Below are positions 1 to 8,893 of a stretch of DNA of 64,000 nucleotides, piece by piece. How positions within the stretch are numbered: the first letter of the stretch is position 1; each line of letters opens with the position of its first letter. The notes beneath the pieces were generated by a model. That model saw only the letters and a list, made by a program, of their open reading frames with translations. It had not been told where the DNA came from and did no database searches. Position numbers and translations under genes: made by a program. Source of the DNA: Methanolinea sp. (lineage in GTDB: Archaea > Halobacteriota > Methanomicrobia > Methanomicrobiales > Methanospirillaceae); assembly GCA_018262855.1 (NCBI GenBank), contig JADFDO010000004.1, positions 1 through 64,000 on the forward strand. Direction: 5' to 3'.

Positions 1-446
1 AATTTTTCGCCAACATTCTTGAGGTGGGCGCACCGGGTGTAGCCTGACTTTTCCATGAGCCGGATGCAGGGGTGGTTCTCCCCGCAAAGGGTTCCAATCA
101 GCACATGAAGGCCAGCCGGCCCTGCAGCATTCTCAAGGCTATCGAGAGCCGATTTTCCAATTCCCTTTCCCGTATATCCGGGTTTTAAGTAAACGCTCAG
201 TTCCGCAGACCGGTCGTAGGCCTGCCGCTTCTTGTACTGGGAGAGAAAGCAGTACCCGATCGTCTCATCCCCTTCCCTGATGAGAAAAGAAGGATATCGC
301 GGGTTGGAGATGTGGAGGAACTCCTTTAATTCTTCAAGGGACATCCTCCCGCTGTGGAATGTTGCGGTTGAATTCCGGATATAATAGTTGTAAATTTCGA
401 GGATCTCATCCAGATCGCCATCAGTGACCGGAACAAACTCAACCAT
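1..446 (-). CDS. GNAT N-acetyltransferase, partial (C-terminus outside window)
   Basis: The reverse strand reads continuously from an ATG at 446 to the window edge, giving at least 148 residues beginning MVEFVPVTDGDLDEI. The order of features is that of the GCN5 fold: an N-terminal helix with an 'IYNYYIRNSTATFH' segment typical of phosphinothricin-acetyltransferase-like (Pat/YncA) enzymes, a beta strand with 'ELSVYLKPGYTGKGIGK' as the acetyl-CoA pyrophosphate-binding loop, then 'NHPCIRLMEKSGY' near the C-terminus. The family transfers acetyl from acetyl-CoA to a small amine or to a protein N-terminus; the substrate cannot be told from sequence. The gene runs off the left edge, so its stop codon is not visible. 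The gene at 35067-35561 belongs to the same subfamily. Confidence 0.85.
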   Translation of the reverse strand, partial: MVEFVPVTDGDLDEILEIYNYYIRNSTATFHSGRMSLEELKEFLHISNPRYPSFLIREGDETIGYCFLSQYKKRQAYDRSAELSVYLKPGYTGKGIGKSALDSLENAAGPAGLHVLIGTLCGENHPCIRLMEKSGYTRCAHLKNVGEK

Positions 447-583
447 CACCGAATAATTCTGCCGGGTATGATATCAATGATTCCGGAGTAGCATGGATGA
501 TGAGGGTGGATTCTGACCGGGTCAAGGTTATTTTTCTGTCTTATCTGTTCCCGCCCTGCTGCTGAACCCTGGCATGATCCGTT

Positions 584-1264
584 TCACTCCTGAGATTCCA
601 GTTCCGCAAGTACCTCGCGATCCTCGAGGTCATACCACTCTTCGTAGGCATCAGCGACCGCAAATGATCGGCCGGACCGGATGTTCAGGCATACAAGCAG
701 GTCTACCTCACGTGACACCATCTCGGCAGATGACAGGGATGCTGTGGGGACCGCCACCATGAGATTCCCGGGACAGAGGCTTCTGACACTCCGGATCGCT
801 GCGAGCATCGTGAATCCCGATGCAAGACCGTCATCGGTCAGGATCACGGTCTTCCCTCCCACAGGAGGCATCTTTTTCCCTCTGCAATACCTGGCAATCC
901 GCTCTGTGACGTTTTCCCTTGTTTCTTCAACCGCTCTCCCAACCTGATCATCAGTGAGCCCGAGGACTTGTCGCAACCGCTCGTTGATCAGCACCGTTCC
1001 GTCCCACGCCACTGCTCCAAACCCTGATTCCGTTGTCCCGGGTATCCTGACCTTCCTCACGATCGCGAGAGAGAATGGTGCACCGAGGGCCGCGGCAATC
1101 TCCTTTCCAACCGGCACTCCCCCCGCCGGGATAGCAAGGACAAGAGGTTGGGTAATCGAAGGAAGAGAGAGGAGGAATGCTCCCAGATTCCTCCCGGCAT
1201 CGTGGCGGCCGGAAAAGACACGAATCCGCTCCCGGAGAAGGGGATCATCGACAATTTCTCCCAT
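584..1264 (-). CDS. Phosphoribosyltransferase-domain protein
   Basis: A 226-residue cytosolic protein. The type I PRTase signature is visible as 'KTVILTDDGLASGFTM', the PRPP-binding loop with paired acidic residues, preceded by a 'LAIPAGGVPVGKEIA' strand-loop that usually contacts pyrophosphate and a 'GAPFSLAIVRKVRIPG' segment. Stand-alone PRTase-domain proteins of this kind occur in many archaea and are often annotated only as predicted phosphoribosyltransferases; the base acceptor is not predictable. A GTG at 1282 would add six residues; the ATG at 1264 is preferred as the commoner start codon, but neither has a strong Shine-Dalgarno sequence. It is a single gene with no evident operon partner. 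Confidence 0.8.
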   Translation of the reverse strand: MGEIVDDPLLRERIRVFSGRHDAGRNLGAFLLSLPSITQPLVLAIPAGGVPVGKEIAAALGAPFSLAIVRKVRIPGTTESGFGAVAWDGTVLINERLRQVLGLTDDQVGRAVEETRENVTERIARYCRGKKMPPVGGKTVILTDDGLASGFTMLAAIRSVRSLCPGNLMVAVPTASLSSAEMVSREVDLLVCLNIRSGRSFAVADAYEEWYDLEDREVLAELESQE

Positions 1265-1508
1265 GAGGGGTTGCTCTTGCACTCATGTGGGATAAACATG
1301 AGGATTGGATTGAACCCGGATTGGAATGGTGCCAAACCTGCCAGGACCTCAACATATGATCTCAAAAGGTTCCGATCAGGTCACCGGCTCCGTTATTCCA
1401 CCACGTAGGCCTTCTCAATGAAAATCCCCTCGTCAGAAAAGGATTGGAAAGGCATCGATCCCTGCCAACCAATCATAGCGTACATAGTATCCACGATACA
1501 ATACATGG

Positions 1509-2219
1509 ATGAATCATATCATGAACCGGGTATCAATTCTTCAAATAGGCGACATGCAGAACGGCTTTATTCAGGAAGACGGGAATCTGTATGTTCCGGG
1601 TGCAGAGAACCTGATCGACCCTGCAAATGATTTTTTGCGTCAGGTGAGCGAGGATGTTTTCGATCTCATCCTCATCGTGCTCGATACTCACTTCAGGGAG
1701 GAATACTACGAAACGCAGGAATCCCGGCAATTCCCCATCCATTGTGAATACGGCACGCGGGACTGGGAACTCGCAATCGATCTGAAAGCGGCTCCGAATA
1801 TCCGTTACATGATGAAAAATAATTTCAGTATGTGGACCAATCCCGGGAGACTGGCTCTGCAATGTACCGATCCTGCAAAAAAACGTGTGTATAATAATTT
1901 ATTCCATATATTGGATGATCCACATACTCCTTCGGAATGTATTCCCCGCGATGAGTTCCTGAAAACGTTCACCTCGGGCAGCCTCGCGGCTGATGTCGAG
2001 GTCACCCTGTTTGGTGTGGCGTCGGACTATTGCAACCGGTATTCGATGGAGGGGTGGCTCTCCCGCGGTGCCCGCGTTACGATCCTTCAGGACCTGACAA
2101 AAGGGATTGAGAAAGAAACTCCCCTTGTGCTTGCCGAAGACCAGTACCGGTGTTATAGACCTGAGAGGCTACGGGCTGTCGAGAGCGCCCAATACCTGCG
2201 GGAAGTGGCAGATACATGA
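1509..2219 (+). CDS. Isochorismatase/nicotinamidase-family cysteine hydrolase
   Basis: This 236-residue protein has the fold landmarks of the isochorismatase-like hydrolases: an early catalytic Asp in 'IGDMQNGF', the 'VLDTHFREEY' strand end, a 'FPIHCEYGTRDWEL' metal-site/acid region resembling nicotinamidase, a Lys in the 'MMKNNFSMW' stretch, and the nucleophilic Cys in 'GVASDYCNRYSMEGW'. Members hydrolyse nicotinamide, pyrazinamide, isochorismate or related amides. The His/Cys layout points to a PncA-like amidase rather than isochorismatase, but this is inference. An ATG four codons downstream (1521) is an alternative start. No operon partner; the next gene starts about 110 bases later. Confidence 0.8.
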   Translation: MNHIMNRVSILQIGDMQNGFIQEDGNLYVPGAENLIDPANDFLRQVSEDVFDLILIVLDTHFREEYYETQESRQFPIHCEYGTRDWELAIDLKAAPNIRYMMKNNFSMWTNPGRLALQCTDPAKKRVYNNLFHILDDPHTPSECIPRDEFLKTFTSGSLAADVEVTLFGVASDYCNRYSMEGWLSRGARVTILQDLTKGIEKETPLVLAEDQYRCYRPERLRAVESAQYLREVADT

Positions 2220-2327
2220 ACGGATACTGCCTGCCAGATGACGGGATACGGTAACTGACAGTGCATGAAGTTCCATTCCCAGGTCTCTCGAGGAAACCCC
2301 ATCTCAAAATAAAATCCCTTATCACTC

Positions 2328-4334
2328 ATGAGTGCAATCCACCTTTTCATGAAGCTCTCCGTGATTCTCATCTGCTTCTCGTTTCTGTTCGTTCTCACAG
2401 TGTCTGCATCTCCTTCACAGGCGGGTGTTGTGACAGCAGGGGATGGATATTCTCTTGCGGAACTGTCCATACCTCCCATAGACGGCCCCTCCGATCCCAC
2501 AGAAGTGGAGGCATTCCTCGACCTCGTCATGCCCGCTGCCATTGCACGGTATAATGCGCCGGGAGCAACCGTTGCGGTTGTAAAGGACGGAAGGCTTGTC
2601 GTTGCAAAGGGCTACGGCTACAATGATCTTGCGAACCGGATCCCCATCGATGCCGACACCACGATCTTCCGCATCGGTTCAATCTCAAAGCTCTTCACGT
2701 GGACCGCCGTGATGCAGCTCGTGGAAGAGGGGAAGATCGATCTTGATGTTGATGTCAACACCTACCTCAAAAACTTTAAAATCCCGGACACATACCCCGG
2801 GCAACCGGTCACAATGCGCCACCTCCTGACTCATACTGCAGGGTTTGAGGATACGAGCCTTCGCATGACCTGGGGAGATGTCGAGAGTCTCATATCGATC
2901 CAGGAGTATTGCGCAGAGAATATCCCGGCCCGTATATACCCTCCCGGTAGATTATCCCTGTACTCCAATTATGGTGCAACCCTTGCCGCGGTCGTAGTCG
3001 AAGATGTGAGCGGTGTGCCGTTTGATCAATACCTTCAGTCACGAATCTTCACACCGCTCGGGATGGACCAGACGAACCTCCGGCAGGATCTTCCCCCTGA
3101 GTTTGCATCAAGGCTCACGAAAGGATACAAGTTTGCCCACAGCGAGAACCTTCCCGCCGAGGATTATATCCTCACGGTCGGCCCGGCAGGAAGCATCAGT
3201 TCGACGGCCCCCGATATGGCAAAATTCCTGATCGCCCACCTGCAGAACGGGACGTACGGGAATGCGACGATCCTCTCACCTGAGACTGCGAATCTGATGC
3301 ACTCCTGGGCTTTTTCTGTCGACCCCCGAGTTTCCGGCATGTGCCTTGGTTTTTACGAGCAGTATTACAACGGGCGGCGCACGATAGGGCACGGGGGTGA
3401 CACCGATACTTTCCATTCGGAGCTCTGTCTCATACCCGAGGAACAGGCCGGGTTCTTTGTCTCAAGCAACAGTGCGGGAGGGCGAGGGGTTCGTGACGAG
3501 CTCTTCGCTGCGTTCATGGACCACTATTACCCGGGAGAACCGGTCGTACTCCCGGAACCTGATCCCTCTGCATCAGCCCGGCTGCAGCAGTATGCCGGCA
3601 CCTACGAGATGAACCGGCATAACTATGCCAGGTTCGAGCGATATATCGGGCTTCCGTCCCCTATCACAATCACTGCAACCCTTGAGGGAACGCTCCGGAT
3701 GGTCTCAAGCGATGGTACAGCCGAGTACATTGAGGGCGAGTCCGGCATCTTCTTCCCGGCAGACGGCTCACGCCCGGTCAAGGGGAATATCGTCTTCCAC
3801 ACCGCACCGGATGGCTCGGTTGAGTATTTCGCATACACGAATGTGCCGGTCATGGTCTATTCACGCCTGCCGTGGTTCATGACTGCCGAGTTCCAGGACA
3901 ACCTCAAGACTGCTTCAGGGATAATCCTTGGCACGGTCCTGTTCTGGCCGCTGCTCTTCCTCTTCAGGCATACCCATGCGATCCCCGAACCATTCAATCC
4001 AAAAACAGCCCGTATCGCTCGGTGGTGCGCAGGGATTGCCGCCCTCCTTCTGATTGCGTTTGTGTATATCCTGTTGCCATGGATCACGGGTAATGAAGGG
4101 ATATTGGGTACCTACATACAGACCCGGGAGATCCCGGGGACTCTCAGTGCGGTCCTCACAGTGCCGGTCATCGCTGCGATACTCACCATTGCAACCGTTG
4201 CGTTCGCAGTACTTGCATGGAAGGAGAAGTATTGGACAATCCCGCACCGGGTTCACTACACCATCATCGCCATAGCGCTCGTCGCCATGCTCTGGTGGGT
4301 GCATGTGAACAGGCTCTGGGCATTCTGCCTTTGA
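2328..4334 (+). CDS. Secreted serine hydrolase (beta-lactamase/PBP4 fold) with C-terminal membrane domain
   Basis: This 668-residue protein begins with a signal peptide (hydrophobic stretch about residues 9-27). It then has the serine beta-lactamase-like catalytic domain: S118-I-S-K121 (SxxK nucleophile motif), Y212-S-N214 (YxN) and H354-G-G356 (in place of KTG). Residues about 535-665 hold four hydrophobic segments, so the enzyme is probably anchored with its catalytic domain outside the cell. The family includes D-aminopeptidases, esterases and PBP4-like peptidases; archaea lack murein, so the substrate is unknown. It is the first of three consecutive paralogs (next at 4553 and 6261), each separately spaced. 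An in-frame ATG at 2349 is an alternative start. A hairpin terminator follows at 4362. Confidence 0.88.
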   Translation: MSAIHLFMKLSVILICFSFLFVLTVSASPSQAGVVTAGDGYSLAELSIPPIDGPSDPTEVEAFLDLVMPAAIARYNAPGATVAVVKDGRLVVAKGYGYNDLANRIPIDADTTIFRIGSISKLFTWTAVMQLVEEGKIDLDVDVNTYLKNFKIPDTYPGQPVTMRHLLTHTAGFEDTSLRMTWGDVESLISIQEYCAENIPARIYPPGRLSLYSNYGATLAAVVVEDVSGVPFDQYLQSRIFTPLGMDQTNLRQDLPPEFASRLTKGYKFAHSENLPAEDYILTVGPAGSISSTAPDMAKFLIAHLQNGTYGNATILSPETANLMHSWAFSVDPRVSGMCLGFYEQYYNGRRTIGHGGDTDTFHSELCLIPEEQAGFFVSSNSAGGRGVRDELFAAFMDHYYPGEPVVLPEPDPSASARLQQYAGTYEMNRHNYARFERYIGLPSPITITATLEGTLRMVSSDGTAEYIEGESGIFFPADGSRPVKGNIVFHTAPDGSVEYFAYTNVPVMVYSRLPWFMTAEFQDNLKTASGIILGTVLFWPLLFLFRHTHAIPEPFNPKTARIARWCAGIAALLLIAFVYILLPWITGNEGILGTYIQTREIPGTLSAVLTVPVIAAILTIATVAFAVLAWKEKYWTIPHRVHYTIIAIALVAMLWWVHVNRLWAFCL

Positions 4335-4361
4335 ATGAAAATTCACCTCAATTTTTTCCAG

Positions 4362-4384
4362 TGAAAACGCCTTCGGCGTTTTCA
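4362..4384 (+). terminator. Hairpin terminator after the first serine hydrolase
   Basis: A perfect 10-bp inverted repeat (TGAAAACGCC / GGCGTTTTCA) with a 3-base loop lies 28 bases past the stop codon of the gene ending at 4334. A T-rich tract precedes it. A closely similar stem follows the third hydrolase at 7717, suggesting a shared terminator type. The role is inferred from position and structure. Confidence 0.55.
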
Positions 4385-4552
4385 TGCTTTATGTTCGACT
4401 GCAGAGCGGTCATTGGCGGTTCGAGTGAATATTCCCTTGGAATAGTCATGTAGTCTCAACAGGGCTGATAAGAAAGGATCACAACCCTGAAATGCCATGA
4501 GAGAAAGAGCCATCCAGAGCAAGGGGTTGATCCTATTTCCCGATCATTCGCA

Positions 4553-6118
4553 TTGATTCTCCTCATCTCGGGATTTATCATCGCCGTGATGTTTTCCGGC
4601 TGTGTAACGTCTCCAGGAAGTCTGCAGGATATTGGAAAAACTGCAACGTCACCCGGCACCGATAATGGCAGGGATAACGTATCTGCCATCATCCCGCTGT
4701 TCGATACCTATGCCGAGCAGACCTTTGAAAGAAGCGGGGTCCCGGGGATGGCAATAGCCATTGTGAAGAACGACTCGGTTGTATACCAGAAATGCTTCGG
4801 CGTAAAGAATATCACGACGCAGGACCCGGTCACACCCGACACCCGGTTCCAGATTGCGTCAATATCGAAGTCCTTCACGACAGCCACGATTGCCTCCATG
4901 GTGGGTAATGGTGAACTGTCGTGGAATGACACCATTGCATCGCGGTATCCGGAATTCAGACTCTCCGATCCGTGGATAACCGGGCACATCACATTCCTCG
5001 ATCTCCTCTCCCACCGAACCGGGCTCCCCGAATATGTGGGAGACGAACTCCAGGAGATGGGATACAGCCGCCCGGAGATCATCCAGCGTCTCAGGCATGT
5101 CACGCTCACGGGAGACTTCCGTGGCGAGTATGCGTATGCAAACATTGACATCACGATTGCCGCAGAGGCTGCTGCCCGGAGGGCGGGAAAGCCCTGGGAG
5201 GAATTGATCTCAGAGCGGATCTTCGTCCCTGCCGGGATGCTGAACACCAGCGCCCGGTTCGACGACTTTGCCAGGGCTCCCGACCATGCCGACACCTATC
5301 CGATGACGAACAAAACGGCCATTCCGGGGCCTCTGATGGATGACGACGTGAACAGCCCCGCGGGAGGGGTAAGCTCGACCATCAACGATATGGCAAGGTA
5401 TGCAAGGCTCCAGCTGAACGAGGGGAGTATCGACGGGACCCGGGCGATCGATCCTGATGCACTGCGAGAGACCCACGCAGCTCATATCATCAGGAAAACC
5501 ACCAATTCAAGCATCGTCGCGTACGGGCTCGGCTGGGAGGTCACTGCCGCAAACGGGATGGTTCGGGTTGAGCACGGCGGGGATCTTACCAGCGGCGTAT
5601 CGACCTACATCGTGCTCTATCCCGATGAGAAGATGGCGATCGTGGTACTCACGAACGGATTCCCCGGAGGGCATGTCCTCAAGAAGGCGATCACGAACGG
5701 TTGGGACGATCTGTACTTCTCCGGGACGATCCGGAAGGACTGGTATCGCGAGCTCGAGGAGCAACTCCTGGAGGCGATGAAACCCGGAGCGTCGGTCATC
5801 GGTCCCCAGGAAGGGCTTCCCCCGGCTCCCGCGGATGCAAAACCTCCCCGCCCCTTGACTTACTACGAAGGGTCGTATACCCAGGACTATTATGGCACCG
5901 TCCGGATTGAGGCGAATGATGCGGGTCTCCTCGCATATCCCGGCCACCGCACTAACCCCATGATCCTCGTTCCCTATGATGGTGATACGTTCCTCGACAA
6001 GGAGAGCGGGACCGGTGTCAGGTTCACGGCCGGTTCCTCCGGGTTTGCAACCGATGTCCGGTTTGCACAGTATGAGCTGCCTGGTCGGACCGGGATTTTT
6101 TCCAGGATTCCTTCCTGA
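4553..6118 (+). CDS. Serine hydrolase lipoprotein (beta-lactamase fold)
   Basis: This 521-residue paralog of the preceding gene carries S103-I-S-K106, the YxN equivalent Y195-A-N197, and a late H-G-G ('VEHGGDLTSG'). The N-terminus ends in 'VMFSGC', a lipobox with the Cys at residue 17, so a membrane-anchored extracellular lipoprotein is likely. The only in-frame start is a TTG at 4553; upstream in frame there is no ATG or GTG before a stop at 4469, and the resulting signal sequence lacks the usual positive N-terminal charge. Either TTG is used or the 5' end has a sequence error or frameshift: an ATG at 4497 in another frame is preceded by no usable continuation. Substrate unknown. Confidence 0.82.
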   Translation: MILLISGFIIAVMFSGCVTSPGSLQDIGKTATSPGTDNGRDNVSAIIPLFDTYAEQTFERSGVPGMAIAIVKNDSVVYQKCFGVKNITTQDPVTPDTRFQIASISKSFTTATIASMVGNGELSWNDTIASRYPEFRLSDPWITGHITFLDLLSHRTGLPEYVGDELQEMGYSRPEIIQRLRHVTLTGDFRGEYAYANIDITIAAEAAARRAGKPWEELISERIFVPAGMLNTSARFDDFARAPDHADTYPMTNKTAIPGPLMDDDVNSPAGGVSSTINDMARYARLQLNEGSIDGTRAIDPDALRETHAAHIIRKTTNSSIVAYGLGWEVTAANGMVRVEHGGDLTSGVSTYIVLYPDEKMAIVVLTNGFPGGHVLKKAITNGWDDLYFSGTIRKDWYRELEEQLLEAMKPGASVIGPQEGLPPAPADAKPPRPLTYYEGSYTQDYYGTVRIEANDAGLLAYPGHRTNPMILVPYDGDTFLDKESGTGVRFTAGSSGFATDVRFAQYELPGRTGIFSRIPS

Positions 6119-6260
6119 TCCTTTTTTTCGGCCGGTGCCGATAGGATCCCCGTGTTCTGGCCGGGCTTCCACCATCCAGCACAACTTTTTTATTCATTCT
6201 TTGTTTTTGATCTACCTATACAGGTAACTCCTGACAATCCTGGAAAGATATGGAGTGGTG

Positions 6261-7676
6261 ATGGTGAATTGGAAGTACGTTGGTTTTTTGTTGGTGATCT
6301 TTGTCTGTACCGGGGGCTGTGTGAATTCGATTATCACTGAGGAACGTGGTGAACAGGCCATTACTGCAGGCATATCAACGCCTCTGAACGAATCTGACGC
6401 GAAGATATCCCGGAACCTCGATGAATATATGACCGCACTTACCGATGCAGGAAGGTTCAGCGGAACAGTCCATGTGGTGCGGGGTGATACTGTGCTCCTT
6501 TCAAAAGGATATGGGATGGCAAACCACGAGTTCGCCGTCCCCAACACACCACAGACCGTATTTCCCATCGCCTCAAACACCAAGCAGCTCACTGCAGCTG
6601 CTATCATGAAGCTCCAGGAGCAGGGAAAACTGAACATTACTGACCCGGTCATGAAGTATATCCCCAGTGCCACGAACTGGAAGGATATCAGGATTTACCA
6701 TCTTCTGGGCCATACCTCCGGAATCCCCTCAGATGGCGGATTTCTCATGACCGACCCGGTAACTCTCTCACTCCCTGAGATCATAGACAAGGTGAGCGTT
6801 CTTCCACTAAGCTTTCCACCGGGATCAGACTATTCGTATTCCAATAATGGCTATATCACCCTGAGTTACATCATCGAACGGGCATCAGGCATGCCATACG
6901 AGGAGTACATGAAAAAGGATCTCTTCCAGCCACTTGGGATGAACAGTACCGGGCAGGACAATGCCAGGGATGTGTTTACCAACCGTTCATCCGGGTATAC
7001 CACCATGGATGGAAAATACATCCATTACGATCTTCAGAACATCCACAACACGTATGGTGCCGGGTGTATGCATTCTACGACAGGAGACATGTTCCTGTGG
7101 ACCCGGGCCTTCAACACCCCTGGAGCAATCCTCACTCAAGAGTCAACAGAAGTAATGATTGAAAACCACTATGGAATTAATGTCAATGTAGTGAATAACC
7201 TGACCATGATCTCTCACAGCGGGCGGAACTTCGGGTTCATCTCACAGACATTTTCGATTCCTGAGGACAAGGTGAGCATCATATTCCTGTCAAATTATGA
7301 CAGGACCCCGTCGGGCACCCTCACAAAGGATCTTGCAAATATCGTGTATAATAAACCATACTCATTGCCTGAAAGGATCGATCGAAAGGCAATCCCGTTA
7401 AAGACTGAAGATATCGCCGAATATACGGGAATATACGAACCGGCATGGGAGAAGTCGTGGACATTTACAGTATATACTGCTGGAAACCGGCTGTTTTATA
7501 ATTCTGTAATGCCCAGGGAGACCGTCGAGCTCTTTTATGAGGGAAATGACACGTTTTTTATCACTCCGGAGTCAAATGATGCACTCATCTTCACCCGGGA
7601 TACCCGCGGGAATGTGATTGGACTGAAAATGTATACGTTGGAAGGCAATATCGACGATCTTGTAAAAGTGGTGTAA
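6261..7676 (+). CDS. Serine hydrolase lipoprotein (beta-lactamase fold)
   Basis: The third tandem serine hydrolase has about 471 residues. A lipobox 'VCTGGC' follows a hydrophobic segment, so it is predicted to be anchored outside the membrane. Catalytic motifs are S-N-T-K ('IASNTKQL') for SxxK, 'YSYSNNG' for YxN and 'SHSGRNFG' for the third motif (HSG instead of HGG). The ATG at 6261 is preferred over two preceding in-frame GTG codons because TGGAG lies just upstream. The C-terminal about 110 residues form a beta-rich domain of the type often attached to these enzymes. It is more divergent than the other two and has lower GC in its second half. A hairpin terminator lies at 7717. Confidence 0.87.
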   Translation: MVNWKYVGFLLVIFVCTGGCVNSIITEERGEQAITAGISTPLNESDAKISRNLDEYMTALTDAGRFSGTVHVVRGDTVLLSKGYGMANHEFAVPNTPQTVFPIASNTKQLTAAAIMKLQEQGKLNITDPVMKYIPSATNWKDIRIYHLLGHTSGIPSDGGFLMTDPVTLSLPEIIDKVSVLPLSFPPGSDYSYSNNGYITLSYIIERASGMPYEEYMKKDLFQPLGMNSTGQDNARDVFTNRSSGYTTMDGKYIHYDLQNIHNTYGAGCMHSTTGDMFLWTRAFNTPGAILTQESTEVMIENHYGINVNVVNNLTMISHSGRNFGFISQTFSIPEDKVSIIFLSNYDRTPSGTLTKDLANIVYNKPYSLPERIDRKAIPLKTEDIAEYTGIYEPAWEKSWTFTVYTAGNRLFYNSVMPRETVELFYEGNDTFFITPESNDALIFTRDTRGNVIGLKMYTLEGNIDDLVKVV

Positions 7677-8173
7677 AGAGCAGGACGGGGGTACCAGGTT
7701 CCTCACCTTTTTTCATATGAAAATCGCATCAGCGATTTTCATTTTGTATGCATGTATCTCGATGAGAACCATGTGATTTTTTTCGTTTTTTCGGGAGAAC
7801 CAGATTCCATGTACCGAAAAGCGGTAAGAAGGATAGGCTCATCTCTGGAAATTGCCATCTCAATTCTGATAGGTTTATTCCCTGGACATGCGCTCCAGGA
7901 TGCAAATCGAGGAACAGTGATCATATAGATCTGCAGGAACCCGTCTTCTTTCCCTGATTCATCAGTATTAACCACGCGACTCTATCTCATGAAGACGTGG
8001 ATGAGATCAGCAAAAAGATGCCGGTCACGAATAAAAATCCCCAAACTCCAGTCCTTTGAGGGAGAGAGGAAATCCCGTCAACTCCATCTTTATCACCAGC
8101 AATTTTTTCGAAAAGTGCCAGAGTCCTTCGATCTTATTGACTATACTATTCCCTTTAACATGTATTCCCAAAA
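7677..8173. other. Intergenic region with one hairpin
   Basis: This 497-base stretch separates the third serine hydrolase from the convergent acetyltransferase gene. Apart from the hairpin at 7717-7742 no convincing gene is seen: the short open frames lack Shine-Dalgarno sequences, recognisable motifs and a codon pattern like that of the neighbours. Confidence 0.5.
7717..7742 (+). terminator. Hairpin terminator after the third serine hydrolase
   Basis: A perfect 11-bp inverted repeat (ATGAAAATCGC / GCGATTTTCAT) with a 4-base loop lies about 40 bases after the stop at 7676 and is flanked by T-runs. The stem sequence resembles that at 4362 and, less perfectly, that at 60395. Function is inferred from structure and position. 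Confidence 0.55.
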
Positions 8174-8725
8174 TCAGGGGTTGAGTGCAGTGTATTCCTC
8201 CGCAAGCATCCCATAATACCGGGTCGATCGCCAATGGTCCCGGAGCCAGACATGCTCACGGATAGTACCCTCGTATATCAGCCCGCACTGCTCCATCAGG
8301 CGGGCAGAGGCTGAATTCAGATTGTCGCACTTGCCGAACACCCGGTGGAGCGAGAGCGTATCGAACCCGAACTCAATGTACTTCAGGAGGATCTCCCTGC
8401 CGTACCCAGACGCCTGGTATTCCGGAAGGAGCACAATCCCGACCTCCCCTGTGCTCTTCAGTTCGGGATCGATCTCGAGGAAGGTGAGCCCTGCAAATTC
8501 CCCTGTCCCAGCAACCCTCGCCGCAAGGATGTATCCCATCCTATCGGCCAGTTTTGATTCTTCAATCGCCCGCTTCAGGAATGCGGAAATCTGCTCGTCG
8601 TTCTCAAGCCATATGAGGACGTATCGCATCAGCTCGGGATCACGGGCGATCTTCTGGATATTCGAAAGATCCTCTTTTGTGAGATCTTCCAGGATCAGCC
8701 TTTCTGTCGTCATTCGAAACGCCAT
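8174..8725 (-). CDS. RimJ/RimL-type GNAT acetyltransferase
   Basis: A 183-residue GNAT protein beginning MAFRMTTERLILEDLT, the standard N-terminus of the RimJ/RimL/Acetyltransf_3 group ('TERLxLRxL'). The acetyl-CoA loop is 'LLPEYQASGYGREILL', followed by 'HRVFGKCDNLNSASARLMEQCGL', split here by its conserved Asn/Ser positions, and a C-terminal 'RDHWRSTRYYGML'. The group acetylates ribosomal-protein N-termini or small molecules; the target is unknown. The sequence GGAAGGA lies 10 bases upstream of the ATG and supports this start. It is a monocistronic gene, convergent with the hydrolase gene to its left and downstream of the CO dehydrogenase operon. Confidence 0.88.
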   Translation of the reverse strand: MAFRMTTERLILEDLTKEDLSNIQKIARDPELMRYVLIWLENDEQISAFLKRAIEESKLADRMGYILAARVAGTGEFAGLTFLEIDPELKSTGEVGIVLLPEYQASGYGREILLKYIEFGFDTLSLHRVFGKCDNLNSASARLMEQCGLIYEGTIREHVWLRDHWRSTRYYGMLAEEYTALNP

Positions 8726-8893
8726 GCTCGTTTCCTTCCGGCAAATTTCTATAAGGTAATGATTTTTTTAAAATGATGTAACCTTTTCATGTATTCATTT
8801 TCAATACCGGGAAAGAAATGCCCTTACTGTATTTTCGGCACCTGTGGTGTGAATATAATTCGGATACCCGATCTCGGGAGATTCAATGGCGCG

